Positions 24,029-35,817 of a stretch of DNA of 64,000 nucleotides are shown piece after piece. The stretch's first letter is position 1, and the number at the start of each line of letters is the position of its first letter. The notes under the pieces were generated by a model. That model was not told where the DNA came from and made no database searches. It saw nothing but the letters and a program-made list of their open reading frames with translations. The translations under genes and the position numbers were made by a program. The stretch covers positions 72,313,696 through 72,377,695 of the forward strand of contig CM022948.1 in NCBI GenBank assembly GCA_012931725.1, written 5' to 3'. Origin of the DNA: Litsea cubeba. Taxonomy: Eukaryota; Streptophyta; Magnoliopsida; Laurales; Lauraceae.

Positions 24029-25474
24029 TTAAGGTTTGTCTAAGTATCTAACTTTAGGAATCCACCTAAGGTCTTGAGATGGTTGATCTTTGAGGTCAAG
24101 TTTAGAAGTCCCACCAACTTTAGGAGATTTGACTTGATAAATCTTATATTTGGACCTATCACCATGAGATTTGAATAATTTAAGCTTAGGTTGGTGATTA
24201 GTCTCTTGGGGTTGGTGAGATTGTTTCTTAGGGGATTGGTTCACTTTTCTTTTCTTCTTATTTCCTCCCTTTATTTGACTTTTGACTTTTAGATTTAACT
24301 TAGCAACTTTATTCAAAAGCTCTTTCATTTGTTGAGTTATGGGAGGAAGATTGAGAACCTTTTTATTTATAGATTCTTTTAAACTTGATTTAACTTGTTT
24401 AATCTTTTTAGAATCTATTTTAGGAGACTCCTTCTTAATTGATTTTACTTGTTTAAGCTTCATGGAGTTCTCCTTGGTTTTTGGTGTCTTATCCATCATA
24501 GAATTTGATTTACCTTTCTTTGGTTCAAATATGGATTTAGACACATTGCTTCTTCTTTGTTTGCACTCAAACCTAAAATGTCCTTCAATGCCACAATAAT
24601 TACATTTAGACATGGGCAAAGAAGTGTGAGTGCTAGAGAATGAGGACTCACCTTTCACAAAAGTGTTGGTGAATTTAGGGTCATATGAGGTATTCCTATC
24701 AAATCCAAGACCCGTCCTATCTCCTTTTGATTTACCCAATTTAAATAACTTTTCCAATCTTTCTTCACTTTGGGTAAATTTGCACTCATACTTTTGTTTG
24801 TAGGTTTCAAGTTGAGTGACTTGTTCTTTAAGGGTTGAATTTTCATTTTTAACTTTTGTTAGTTCTTGTTCAATTCCCTTAAATTTATTTAGCTCTTCAT
24901 GGGCAAGTTTTAATTCAAATTTAATTTCATTAATAACATTGGATTCAAGTTCTAGAGTGTTTATCTTAATTTGAGCATTAGATAAATTTTCCTTAGAGAT
25001 ATTCAACTTGGATTCTAGGTTGTTAATGTTTTCATCTTGCCTTTTTAATTGATCTCTTAGTCTTGAATTTTCCTTATTAAGATTATCATAATCTATCTTT
25101 GATTCTCTTAGATCATCTTTAATATTAGATAGATTATGCAAAGAGATCATAAACTTAGAGTCTACACAATTTATTAATTCTTCTTTCTCTCTAAGTTCAT
25201 CTTTTGAAGAAACTAATTGTTTGTTTAGACTTTTAGATTTTTCTTCTAATCTTTTATTCTTTTTAACAAGCTCTAAGGCAAATGTACATAATTCATCATA
25301 GGCTTGTTGAATGTCATCTTCATTTTCATTAATTTCTTCTTCTTTTAATTTAAGCTTAGATTCAAGTTGAGATACTTTAAATTCAATGTTTGAATCTCCA
25401 ATAGATGGAAGAAGAGGGGATCTAGAAGAATCTACAAAGTCTAGCATAGTGGAATCCATTCTAATGATTTTCAT
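24029..25474 (-). CDS. Gag-like protein of the copia element, without pol
   Basis: A 481-residue frame starts 85 bp after the primer site. Residues from about 30 to 245 are a long, Lys/Glu-rich heptad region, probably a coiled coil. A CCHC zinc knuckle follows (CNYCGIEGHFRFEC, spacing C-2-C-4-H-4-C). The last third is very basic (KKKRKVNQSPKK) and the frame ends shortly after WIPKVRYL. Usual Gag proteins of this group have a UBN2-type capsid domain before the coiled coil. I see none, so this looks like the C-terminal half of Gag only. It may bind RNA through the knuckle. Whether it can form particles is doubtful. Confidence 0.75.
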   Translation of the reverse strand: MKIIRMDSTMLDFVDSSRSPLLPSIGDSNIEFKVSQLESKLKLKEEEINENEDDIQQAYDELCTFALELVKKNKRLEEKSKSLNKQLVSSKDELREKEELINCVDSKFMISLHNLSNIKDDLRESKIDYDNLNKENSRLRDQLKRQDENINNLESKLNISKENLSNAQIKINTLELESNVINEIKFELKLAHEELNKFKGIEQELTKVKNENSTLKEQVTQLETYKQKYECKFTQSEERLEKLFKLGKSKGDRTGLGFDRNTSYDPKFTNTFVKGESSFSSTHTSLPMSKCNYCGIEGHFRFECKQRRSNVSKSIFEPKKGKSNSMMDKTPKTKENSMKLKQVKSIKKESPKIDSKKIKQVKSSLKESINKKVLNLPPITQQMKELLNKVAKLNLKVKSQIKGGNKKKRKVNQSPKKQSHQPQETNHQPKLKLFKSHGDRSKYKIYQVKSPKVGGTSKLDLKDQPSQDLRWIPKVRYLDKP

Positions 25475-25559
25475 AGAAAAACACTACTAGGGATCTAACT
25501 CAAGGATCTAGATAGAGAGGATCAACTCCGGGTGTTTAAGCCCTAAATGGAGTAACCTT

Positions 25560-25571
25560 GCTCTGATACCA
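25560..25571 (-). other. initiator-Met tRNA primer-binding site
   Basis: The minus-strand sequence TGGTATCAGAGC lies two bases after the 5' LTR end. It is the classic plant copia primer site. Confidence 0.9.
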
Positions 25572-25573
25572 AT

Positions 25574-27338
25574 TGAAAGTCCTTGTGGGAGTCCAAGATC
25601 CTAACCCTAGAGGGGGGGTGAATAGGGTGAGCTACTAATAGTGACTAACTATGACCAATTTTAATTTTCTATAAACTAACTAGTCACTAGTGATGATAAC
25701 AAGCACAATGCGGAAGCTAAATACATACAATCACCACAAGAGCATACACCACAACACAATATTTATAGTGGTTCGGCCAACGTGCCTACATCCACTACCG
25801 GCTTGTGTTCCTCACACCCCACCGGATTTCCACTATTATGCTTTTCAAAAGGCTAAGCAATAACCTCTACAATTATGCTTTCCAAGGATAAGCAATAACC
25901 TTACAATGTTGTTTTTCTAGGCTAAACAACAACCTTTACACAATGCTTTTAAATGGCTAAGCAATAACCTTACAAGTAAATATTTCTCTCAAAGAAAGTG
26001 TCTTCACAAAACACTCTTATGAGATTACAATTGAAGCTCAATAAAAATTGCCTCTAAGTAGGCGGATAAGAAAATAAAAATCTAACTCACACAACACAAT
26101 GAAATGCAAAGATGAATGCTTGTGATATGTGTGTGTGGAAAACTTCAATCAAGTTTAAAAAGAAGGCTTAATCAATGTATGCTAGAAGCATTTGAAAGTT
26201 AAGGCACACAAAGATTTGATTGAAGTTATATGCAAATCACTTGAACAACTACAAACTTGTTAATGATGTGAAAATCAAAAGATCACAAGTTGAAAGTTTA
26301 AGCCTAATCAAGTGATGCATGTGCTATGCTATGTTGTTTTCAAAAACAAAGGTTTGACTTAAGATTCTAATGAATGAAAACAACAAAGATGATTCAAACA
26401 AGTTAATGAAACATGTTATAAAGAAATCAAAGGTTTAAACATAACATGTTTAACAAAGTTTAAAACTAAACTAAGTTTGAATCAAAGAAAAGAATTCATT
26501 ACAACTTAATATCAAAGATTGAATGGAAGTAATGAATTCATTTCATCATAGTTATCATGCTAAAAACATTTACCAAAGATTTAAAACCAAGCATGAAACA
26601 TATGATTAAATTAAGCAAAGCTTACTTGGAGATTTAACTTCATGATCCAAGCTTTAGCTTCCTTAATGACCTTCTTAATCCCCTTGGTTCATCCCCTTTA
26701 TCTTCTCTTCAAACACCTCCAAGAAGGCTCCAAGTTTGCTCAAAAGTTCCAACCTTTTTCAAAGGGAATGAAGCCTTTTTATACACAGAAAACAGAGTTT
26801 CTGCGTGTCCCCGGTCGACCCCATGACAGGCCCGGTCGACCGACCCTTAACGGTCAGAAAAATGACCGTTGGAGAGCCAAACGGCTCTCTGCCCAGTCGA
26901 CCCGCAGTGTACGCGGTCGACCGGGATGTGTACCCGGTCGACCGAGTACACTGGGCCCTGGGTCACTTTTCCCATTTTGCATACTTTTGCAATTTTCAAA
27001 GATTTTTGATGTGGGACTTGATGGGGCCATTAAATCAAGCTTGAAACATGATTTAAATCAATCTAAGTATTTTTAAAATCATGAATCATAAAAAGCCACA
27101 AATCATTTGAAACTTTAAAACTTAGGCTAAGCTTGAATTTTGAAATTCCTTTTACAAAATCAATTGCATCCAAAATTAAAACCAATTCATGCATAAAACA
27201 TGAGTTTTACCATATTTAAAAACAATGCATGGATAAAATAAGATTTCAATGTTTTCTAAAATAATGCAAGTGTGAGAAATCAAATGATGATTAAAATGAT
27301 ATGCATCCATCAAATTGCAATACACAAAACTCCTAACA
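25574..27338 (-). repeat. 5' LTR of the copia element
   Basis: This LTR is the promoter-bearing copy for the Gag frame. It contains a minus-strand TATA box and a palindrome cluster directly upstream of it. Confidence 0.93.
26776..26952 (-). promoter_or_regulatory. LTR promoter: TATA box with GTCGAC palindrome cluster
   Basis: A minus-strand TATAAAAA lies at 26776-26783. Upstream of it in transcript sense are three exact CGGTCGACCG palindromes (26833-26842, 26914-26923, 26935-26944) and two further GTCGAC cores. Two further inverted repeats are at 26849-26870 and 26872-26889, and an outer pair CAGTGTAC/GTACACTG is at 26905-26912 and 26945-26952. The 3' LTR has the same cluster at 21039-21180. 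Palindromic U3 motifs are known in Sireviruses. A promoter role is inferred from position. Confidence 0.6.
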
Positions 27339-27959
27339 GGAGTCCCCGTAGACTGACCTACCCGACCTCGGCATCGACTCCGGCAGCGCGGATTCGACAG
27401 AGACTGATGGGACCAGCGACAGAACAACGGCGCATGCTAAGGCATGCCCTGCAAATGATCATTACTGACAAAACGGCGCGTACAGGACACGTGCGCCCCC
27501 AGGGCATGGCTCCGGGCCAGGCCTGATGGGACCTGGCCCAAAAGTCAGAACCGCCGCCTGACCCAGCAAGCCAAGCATTTAATGAAGCATGGGTCAGCAT
27601 TTAATGCATTATGGGCTGAGTGGACGCAGCCACTCGAGTGGCCGGCCCAGTCTTGGAACTCGCCCACGAACGTCAACCCCATCGCCTATAAATAGAGCAT
27701 CCATCTCCATCCTAAAGGTACGCAACCCATAATACGCACTCTCGCTCTGCAATTTCCTCTCCTTCTCCCTTGTTCGTTCACTGAACTAACTTAAGCATCG
27801 GAGAGCCTTGCGCTGCCTGCAGCCAGGGTCCTCTGACGTGTTTTCTTCTCCTCCTCCTCAGGTCTAGTCGGAGCCACAGCAATCTTTATCTAAAACCACC
27901 CGAATCAAGGGTCCTAATCCCTGCTTTAAAGTCCTTAATTTTTAGGCACTTACAAATGG

Positions 27960-30003
27960 TCAATGACTACAGATGTTTTAGAGACTCAATTTGATGGTGA
28001 CTAAACGTTCGTGGCACATAAAAAAAGAGTATAATGTTAGATCACGATAGGATAAAAGTATGAAAAGGGTTACACTGATAAAAAGTAGGGCCCATAGAGA
28101 AAATCCTCTAAAACTGTTATACAAAGTTAGTGACAACTAATTTTAGTTGAGTTCCTACGTCTACAAAGGAAAGCTTTTTGAATATTTTAAGATAGCAAGC
28201 GAAGGAAAGAAAATCTTAAAATAAGAGAAATCAAGATATGATGCTTATTTAGTTGATTCTTTATAGCATTGCACAAATCAATTGCACTGGCATACAATGC
28301 CTTTACTCATCCGATTTCCTTTGCTTCAAAGAACCCATGTGATTTTTATATGAATATGCAAAAACCCTCATGTTATTCAAGATTAGAGTGGAAGGAGAAC
28401 ATGGACAGTATGGCTAGATTCCTTCAAGGGTCACTGGGATGTGGGGGAAAGTACCGAAAGGTGGAAAAACCATTTTCCGTGGAATAAGTTTTGCCTCTTT
28501 GCTTGCTAGCTATGGTGGAGGACGGGAGACGGCTTTGGCGAATCATTCCCTATTTGTGCTCTTCTAATTCTTACCACTCTGGTTTTGTCCAATAAGGGAG
28601 GTTTCCAGCCATACCAGAGTTCCTCTGACTGGAGAGTTTTCAAGTCTTCTAATTCTTACCAGAGTTCCTGCAATGTAGCATCTCCCATGGATTAATAGAT
28701 AAAAGTTGAGGGCAGGTAATTGTCCCACTTGTGCCAGGCCACTGACCTAACTTAGCAAGAAATTTATAGAGGTATAAGTTTGCAGTTTCAAAAGCATATA
28801 AAGGACACCTCAATGCATGAAATTCATGGTGCTAAAAGGTAAAATAAGAGCAAACTAAAAGGAGTATACTTTTTTGTAACCCGGCTAGTAAGGGACCGAA
28901 GTGAGTCGATGATGAACAAGAGTGTCTATAGTGCGTAAGTTGCGTAAGTTCGAGTCGAGTCTCTATTGTAAAGAGGAAGAGAGATGATTAAAGGATAGTC
29001 AAGTATAACCATAATCATATCATTTTGAGCTTTAATTGTAGCACATGGTACTCCCTTGCAAGGGATTTACTATATGGGCCCTACTTTCTCTTGACCTAAG
29101 CCATTTATATTACACAATTTCCGATTAATCAACAATAGCTCAAATTTCACTTCATTCGAAATAAAATTAGTTTTTGGATTGATGAATATATGAAAATGAA
29201 ATTTAATGTTGATACAAATTTCTTTTTTAACACACATTGATCCAAAAGCTTAACCACTTTAAATAAAGTGAAATTTGGCTGGGTGCACATACAGGGGAAG
29301 GCATGGGGTTTGAATGACTCGCATCAATCAACTATAGAGAACACTTAGGTACATAATTCACATCAAAGCTCTCATGCGAACATGAACATATGACAATTTC
29401 ACATGTTAATTACCATTAACTAAGGCAAAATATCGCAATATATTTTCATAAGAAAATGTGATTGTATGGTTCTCTATATATATATATATATATATCATAA
29501 AATTAATGATCAAAATTAGTGTGATATTAGGATCATTGCCACATATATAAAGGACCTAAAAGGAGGTCAGCAAGTGAAACGAGATGAGTAGGATCCCCCA
29601 CACACCTATTATACGGGAAACCATGCAACATATGCCGGCAACTCCATCGTAGAGTTCACACAAAAATAATGTCGACGATTCAAGATGAATCTCATTCCAC
29701 CCAACGACATATCTTAAATTTCACATTGATAGAAACGGCCCCATTGTAGGACTGAACACGTGAGTGAAAATGTGACTAAGCGTCGACGTGTCATCGTTGC
29801 TAATGTAGAATTAATCACATTTTCATCATGTGCTCAGTCGGACGGTGGGACCCACCCCCGATCAAATCGAGATTCATGAATATAAGCTTGATGGAGATAA
29901 TATTCATTTTGAACGGTCCAGATTATAACTATGTGGGACCCATGATACTGATTCGTGGCAAGTGTGATAAGAACTCAAAGGGAATAGAATTAATCAGCTG
30001 ATT
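27960..30003. other. intergenic, no supported gene
   Basis: This is AT-rich sequence with short open frames only. A (TA)n tract lies at about 29474-29495. I see no gene or clear element boundary. Confidence 0.5.
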
Positions 30004-30064
30004 AAAGTGAGTTTTCCTTTCTCAAAAAAAAAAAAAAAAAAAAAAAAAGTGAGTTTTCCTTTCT
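30004..30064 (+). mobile_element. poly(A)-only retroposon insertion
   Basis: Two 19-bp direct repeats (30004-30022 and 30046-30064, core GTGAGTTTTCCTTTCT) flank one C and an A run of about 22. This is what an L1-type retroposition leaves when only the tail is copied. Confidence 0.6.
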
Positions 30065-30290
30065 TAACCTTATTTCTCAAGGGTAGTTTTGGGCAGCATC
30101 CGATTAACCAACGGATGGTGATTTTTTTTTAGGGCATTTCGGTAGTATCTTCATGAGAAAGGGACAGTTCCCATTTCGAAAAAGACAAAATGCATGAACG
30201 AGGGCTTCACGTGACCCCTAGCGACTGCGGACCACCAGCTTAACAGATTCCTGTCCCCACCCAGGGACGGGGCTAAGATCATCTCCTCCT

Positions 30291-30351
30291 ACCACGTAAG
30301 CATCTCCTAGATGCCACGTGGCATGAAAAGATTCTTAGAATCCCACGTGGC
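30291..30351 (+). promoter_or_regulatory. G-box cluster
   Basis: Three ACGT-core elements occur in 61 bp: CCACGTAA at 30292-30299, the palindrome GCCACGTGGC at 30313-30322, and CCCACGTGGC at 30342-30351. Such clusters bind bZIP or bHLH factors. No adjacent gene is visible, so a function is not shown. Confidence 0.3.
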
Positions 30352-31047
30352 TTCCAATATTTGAAAACATTCAAAGTCGCGAGCGTGTAAATAGAAGAGA
30401 GAGTACTTTCAAGTTTCAACGAAGGAGTAATTAATCTCTTCACCTCATGTTGTCTCGCGAGGAAAATGATGGGAGTTACCTTTTGGCCGATGGGGCCCAC
30501 ACCCCTATTCCGATTCAAGCAGTGCAGGGATGTCCACCTCTAAAGAGGGTACGTACCATTTTATGGTGTGCCCTACTTTAGGGCCGGTGTGGTTAAAGGA
30601 AATTTTAATAATAAATTGGACTTGCTACACGCTGGCCATTCCGAATGTTCCTTTTGTTGTAAGAATTTATAATTTCAAATCACATGAAATTATGAATTTT
30701 TAAATTTTCAAATGCTAGAGGAGATTGAACATTTAGAATTATACATTTAAAGCGACGTTTGAAATTCTCATAATTCTCACAATTTTTCTAAACAAATATG
30801 TCTGAAGGTTATTCGTGTCTTTTCAAGTGGGTTGGAATTCAATCATTTGGATATAAGACATAGCATTTTGAAATATATCAATTTAGAAATCCCCAATACT
30901 ACAATTTTATGTCAAAAATGCCTCTAATTAGGTCCTATTCTTTTGCAAGAATTCTTCTATGAAGAATTTTGTCCCTTATATGGATTCTCAAAATCCCCAT
31001 GGCTATCCTACATTTTGAAATGATAAGGGGGTTGGAATTTTTGAAGA

Positions 31048-31340
31048 CGCCCGTTTGGCATTTTACTATCAAAGTCAAGTGGAGTGAAGTGAAATGAAAA
31101 GTATGAATAAAATATATAGTGGGTTATGATGGTATTTTATTTTTAGTTGTTTGGGATGGAATATTGTTAACTTTTGGTATGGGAAATGGAGTTTTTTTAT
31201 CTTTTTAGTTAATAAATGTGGTTACTTTTTTACTTTTTGTTGGAAAAGTTGGAGGGAGTTTTGAGAAAAAGTATTTTTGATGTGATGTTTAGGATGACTT
31301 AACTTTACTTGACTTTACTAGTCAAGTTACCAAACGGGCG
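31048..31340. mobile_element. MITE with CGCCCGTTTGG terminal inverted repeats
   Basis: The left end CGCCCGTTTGGCA mirrors the right end TTACCAAACGGGCG. Subterminal repeats of the AGTCAAGT/ACTTGACT type follow. The interior is noncoding and closely resembles the copy at 59532-59812. The target duplication is not obvious. Confidence 0.6.
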
Positions 31341-31827
31341 GTTAAAAGTCACTTTTCAGGTCGGTTGCCATTCAAAAATCCAAGAATGAAATATTGTATT
31401 TAAGAATTCCAATGGATGTTTTGATAGAAGTGTCAAAAATCCTCAACATGATAAATTCTTATTAGAAACGCCACTAAAAATAAGGCCTTAAAAAAATAGA
31501 GAGTGGAGTATTGAATTATTAGAGTGATGCCAGCACAGTTATTTCTCACCTTCCAGAGTAATAATCCAGGTTCAGTTCTTGGCAGTAGATGGTGAGGTTT
31601 TTGGGTGAGCGTGTAAGTATTTATCAGAGAAAACAACCAAAAAAACAGAAACGTTATTTTGATGGCATTTTACCAATCATCTTACCTAAAATGGCTACCA
31701 AACTAGGATTTTATGGGATCTGATTCTCATTAGACGACGAATCGCAGCAGGCCCTACCTGCTTATCCTAAAATCACGCACTGGAGCTCAAGTGGGCTAAC
31801 CTCTATTATTGAATTTTGGACCCTTCT

Positions 31828-31828
31828 C

Positions 31829-31862
<34 letters not shown>
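31828..31862. repeat. (CT)n microsatellite
   Basis: About 17 CT dinucleotides lie in intergenic sequence. Confidence 0.9.
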
Positions 31863-31865
<3 letters not shown>

Positions 31866-32702
31866 GCTAGATGATACCTATTGGTAAGAGCCCGCTTGTA
31901 GTGGAAGGGTCTGCAGAGTGTAGTGAAAGCCCATATTCTCCCCCACATGCATTGCATAGCTTAAAAGCTTATTAGATGACAAATGTCACTATCCACCTCT
32001 CTAACATAACAGCTCAGATGTCATGCACATCAATCAGTAAAAACAAGAACCATTCAACTAAAATAAAAGGGGCTCCCATTAATTAAAAAGAGTTCCACTT
32101 CCACCTTGCGAATCGCCATCAGCTGTTGTTCGGATTCTGTCCTGTATTGGAACAAGACGAAAAGCTAAGCAGCAGAATGTGAAAAAGACTTGATTCCTTA
32201 TCATGTTTGGACAAGAAACAAGATACCCAGATAAAGAAAATAGAAAAGTTTTGAGCTTTAGCAATGTGTTTATCGATACCTTGTGAAAAAAATGTCAGCT
32301 GAAAATTTTTTTTTTTTTTTCCTCTTCTTTTTAGTAGCTATCAGAGCCAATCAGCTGAGATGTTGCTTGGGGTAATTGGTTATCTTAGAAAAAAGAAGGA
32401 AAGAAAATCAATTTTCAAGAATACCCACCACGACCCGGATAATCGAGTAAGGATTATTAAAGATGTAAGGTGTGAAAAATACAAGATATTGATAGATACG
32501 ACGTTAACTTTGGTAGGATTTGAATTTCTAGGGTGATAGCCCTTTATTCATTTTACATCTTTCCTTGATTTGATTTCTATTAAAGAGGAGATTATTTGAT
32601 GGTCATTTTTAGATATTAACTTATTCATTTTCAACCACTTTAAGAAATACAAAGTCTTAGAATTCGTAGGAATTCAATTACATAAAACAAACATGCTGTA
32701 GG

Positions 32703-33441
32703 TGTGTGGGGGTGTTTCCCGAAGTACTGAGGTTATGCTAACTCTGACGCTTATGCCTATTAATCGCACCCTGACCTCGGCAAGCATCGTTTATGTGCCA
32801 CTCGAACTCAGGACCGTCTCCGGTCTCGGGCACCCCAACCTCAATACGGCGCATCCACTTCACCTACTCAGTTCGGCACCAGGGCCAGACCCCTAGCCAA
32901 GATGGGCAGTAACGGCTGTACTTTCAGGAGTGTCTAGCTGGAACTAACAAAGCCACCCTGGCCGCCTTTTACCCTTGACAGCGTGGCCCCCAACCAGGCC
33001 CGATGAAACCAAGCCCAAAAGTCAGCTGTGGTAAGGTCCGATTATACCAGCATTTAATGCATTGTGGGCTGATCGGACCCTCATTTAATGCATTGTGGGC
33101 TGATATGATGATATCCCTGGGCATGCCAGGACGTCATGATGATGCCTCTCCATGTAACGTAGGCCTCCTCCTCCTTAAAAGGATGAGCGATCTCCATTAC
33201 AAGTATGCACATCTAAACCAGAGAGCTGTAACTCTGTCTCTCTTCTTCCTTATCTCTATCCTCTTGCTCAGACCACTCACTGACTTAGGCATCGGAGAGC
33301 CTTATGCTGCCCACAGCCGGGGTCCTTTGACGTCCTCCTCTTATTCCTTTTCAGGTTCCCAGATCCTCCATTATCTTCCACAAAGAGCATCCGACTCAAG
33401 ATAATCTCCATTACAAAGTCCGTATTATTTAGGCACTTACA
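32703..33441 (+). mobile_element. solo LTR (739 bp)
   Basis: It starts TGTGTGGGGGTG, ends GGCACTTACA, and is flanked by exact GTAGG duplications (32698-32702, 33442-33446). It shares the GCATCGGAGAGCC segment (about 33291-33303) with the other gypsy-type LTRs here. No interior is present. Confidence 0.92.
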
Positions 33442-33446
33442 GTAGG

Positions 33447-35337
33447 AAAATAAAAACACACACACATACATATCTCATATGCAATGACTTACTCCCATGT
33501 CTTTTTTCTGCAATTTACAGAGATATCTAACAATTTACTTCTGCCTAGGGCAAGATCAATGGATTCATTAGATATTAACCTAAACACCAATATATTCTCT
33601 AAATTATCTCATAGTGTCATTTCATCTTCCCTAAGATGGTGTTTAGAAGTGGGGTAAGTGAACAATGGGTTCTCTCTGAGTGGAGAGATTTGATAAGAAA
33701 GTTGCTTTTGGAAAAATAAATGAGAAAAAAATAATGTATTTGTTTCAATAAACAAGTTAATTCGCTTGAATTAAAATATTTGTATCTAATATAAATATAT
33801 TTTTTGTTTCTAATAAAATGCAAAACACCTATTGAAAACAAATAAAATACCTAATTAACAAGCAGATCCAAAATTAATTTCACGTTTGACAGGTCTTACA
33901 GAAAGCAAATGATAAAATGATTCTAGTTACTACCCAGTGGTTGGTTTTTAGGTTACCTCATCAAATAAAATCATTTTTCTGTCAAAAGCTCTCCACTTTT
34001 CTCCACCAAATTAGCAACCAACATGTCCAGACATTACCTAACCTAATGGCCATTAATTTTGGCAATTCAGCTTATTAATTATCAATATAATATGACCAAA
34101 AGGATTGACATGCAACATCAGATAACAAGAGATATCATTTTTTTTCTTATCAAGAAAAGAGAATAAGAATAGGCATTTTAGGAGGTGGACCCAGCACACA
34201 GTCTTTATTTGTTGCAAACAGAAAAGTGAGTTGCTGATTTGGAGATATAGATTCACCACAGTTAGAAGCCTATTGTGTTCTTTTTAGTTTTAACAGTATA
34301 TTTTTTTTTCTATTTTTTACTTTCCTGGGAAGTAGGGAATTGTTGGATGTCCTAATCCTACATGTTTGGCAGGAGTTTGGTGGGTAGTGTTGCAGTGCAA
34401 TCGACTCTAGTATGTTGTTCCACCAGCAGATCACTTCTAACACTTCAAATGTGAATTAACACCTTATAACTTGTTAGGGATATAAATGCCTATATATAGG
34501 ACGAGAGTGCATGAATTCAAGCCTCTTCTTAGGAGGAAGAAGAAAGGTTGATCAGCAGCCAACCACAATAATTCAAAAAATCACATTCACATGTGATCCT
34601 ATGAAACTATGCTAAGTTTTCTCCTGCGGGAACGCACACTTACAGTAGAGAATTTCCATTTAAACTATTGTCCCCACTTCTCTCTGCTGACTGTTGGCCA
34701 CCAACCAGTACTATCTATCTTTTCTTTTCTTTTTCTATTTTTGTTACAGTTTATGTCATGGCTGAGATGTCTGATTGGTAGGGTATTTGCAAAGTTGGCC
34801 CCACTATAAGGATGCTAACGAATCATTTCCCTGGGGACTGAACTGTTGGCTGGCTAAGCTACCACCTACTGCCATTGCCAGGCCTAGAGTTCTCCTTTTG
34901 GGTTTCCCATAGTGCTGTGATTAAACAAGACTACAAGAGCCCGTATAGGGGTCCATGGCTGTTGCTCAGCTAGTTGGGGACTTGGTGTGTGTTAGGGTGT
35001 GTGTGAGCATATGTGAGTTTGAGTCCTTGGTAAAGCAAAATAGAAAAGAGCCCACACGGGAAGAAATGTGGAAGGGACCCATCAGAGTCATCCCTTTTTT
35101 TGTTCTATTTCCTGCCATTCATTATCAAGGGCACAGATCTCCTCATGCATTGAAACTGTTAAAATTAATACAAGCCACATCTCCTCACAAAAGCTAAGAA
35201 TTACAATTAACCAGAGTGAAATAATAAAATGCTACAATGAAATAATATATTTACCCAGGAAATGATTCTAGTTAATAATAACATGACTGAACCAATAAAA
35301 AAGAGCCAGACCCCGTCCCAACATTGGGATCAATTGC

Positions 35338-35339
<2 letters not shown>
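33447..35339. other. intergenic, with a possible SINE near 34950-35020
   Basis: No gene is supported. The stretch TTGCTCAGCTAGTTGG at about 34961-34977, followed by GAGTTTGAGTCCTT near 35016, looks like pol III A- and B-boxes of a tRNA-derived SINE. I found neither a tail nor target duplications. Confidence 0.3.

Positions 35340-35427
<88 letters not shown>
35340..35427. repeat. (CT)n microsatellite, about 44 units
   Basis: This is an uninterrupted CT run. The open frames across it are Ser-Leu or Arg-Glu repeats without coding meaning. Confidence 0.95.
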
Positions 35428-35431
<4 letters not shown>

Positions 35432-35817
35432 CAATAAACGCTACCTCTATTGAATTATAAGTGAAAAAAAAAAACATGTGGGAACATTGGTCTGAATTGC
35501 TGTTTTCTCTGTGGTTACATACATGCTAGTGAGCCATTATATGGTCTAAACCTAAGGTTTCCCACCATATGTAAAAAACTATCCACAATGGCTGGCTTCT
35601 AAATTTCCATTCATAATCAACAACCAGACAACTAAAATATTACAACATATGCTACTTATTCACTTTTATTTTTAAGATAGGTATTGATGAATAATATCCA
35701 ATTTCAACCTATGTTACTTTCTAGGTGGTGCTTACACAAGGTAAGCTCTCCAATCGGGTCATTTGGTCTAGACCACAAAACCATTGGGACCGACATGTAA
35801 AAGCTTTGACTTTTACG

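Larger units (their letters stand above)
19802..27338 (-). mobile_element. non-autonomous Sirevirus-like Ty1/copia element
   Basis: Two 1765-bp LTRs (19802-21566, 25574-27338) are flanked by GGAGT target duplications (19797-19801, 27339-27343). On the minus strand the element runs 5' LTR, initiator-Met primer site, a Gag-like frame, a 2.4-kb AT-rich noncoding tract, polypurine tract, 3' LTR. It has no protease, integrase or reverse transcriptase. By eye the LTRs differ at only about four sites, so insertion was very recent. Several extra GGGGGAG tracts upstream of the 3' LTR and the coiled-coil Gag with a CCHC knuckle suggest the Sirevirus branch. That placement is inference. Confidence 0.93.
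19677..27954 (+). mobile_element. solo LTR (736 bp) split by a nested copia element
   Basis: The two halves are 19677-19801 and 27344-27954. The LTR starts TGTGTGGGGGTG and ends GGCACTTACA. Target duplications AATGG lie at 19672-19676 and 27955-27959. A TATA box (CTATAAATAG) is at about 27686-27695. No interior of its own remains, as expected after recombination between two LTRs. The sequence is related to the solo LTR at 32703-33441 and to the LTRs at 640-4592. Confidence 0.92.

Noticed and set aside
30279..30518. 79-codon minus-strand frame beside the G-boxes
   Set aside because: No domain, no splice partners and an unusual composition. I kept only the G-box cluster as an observation.
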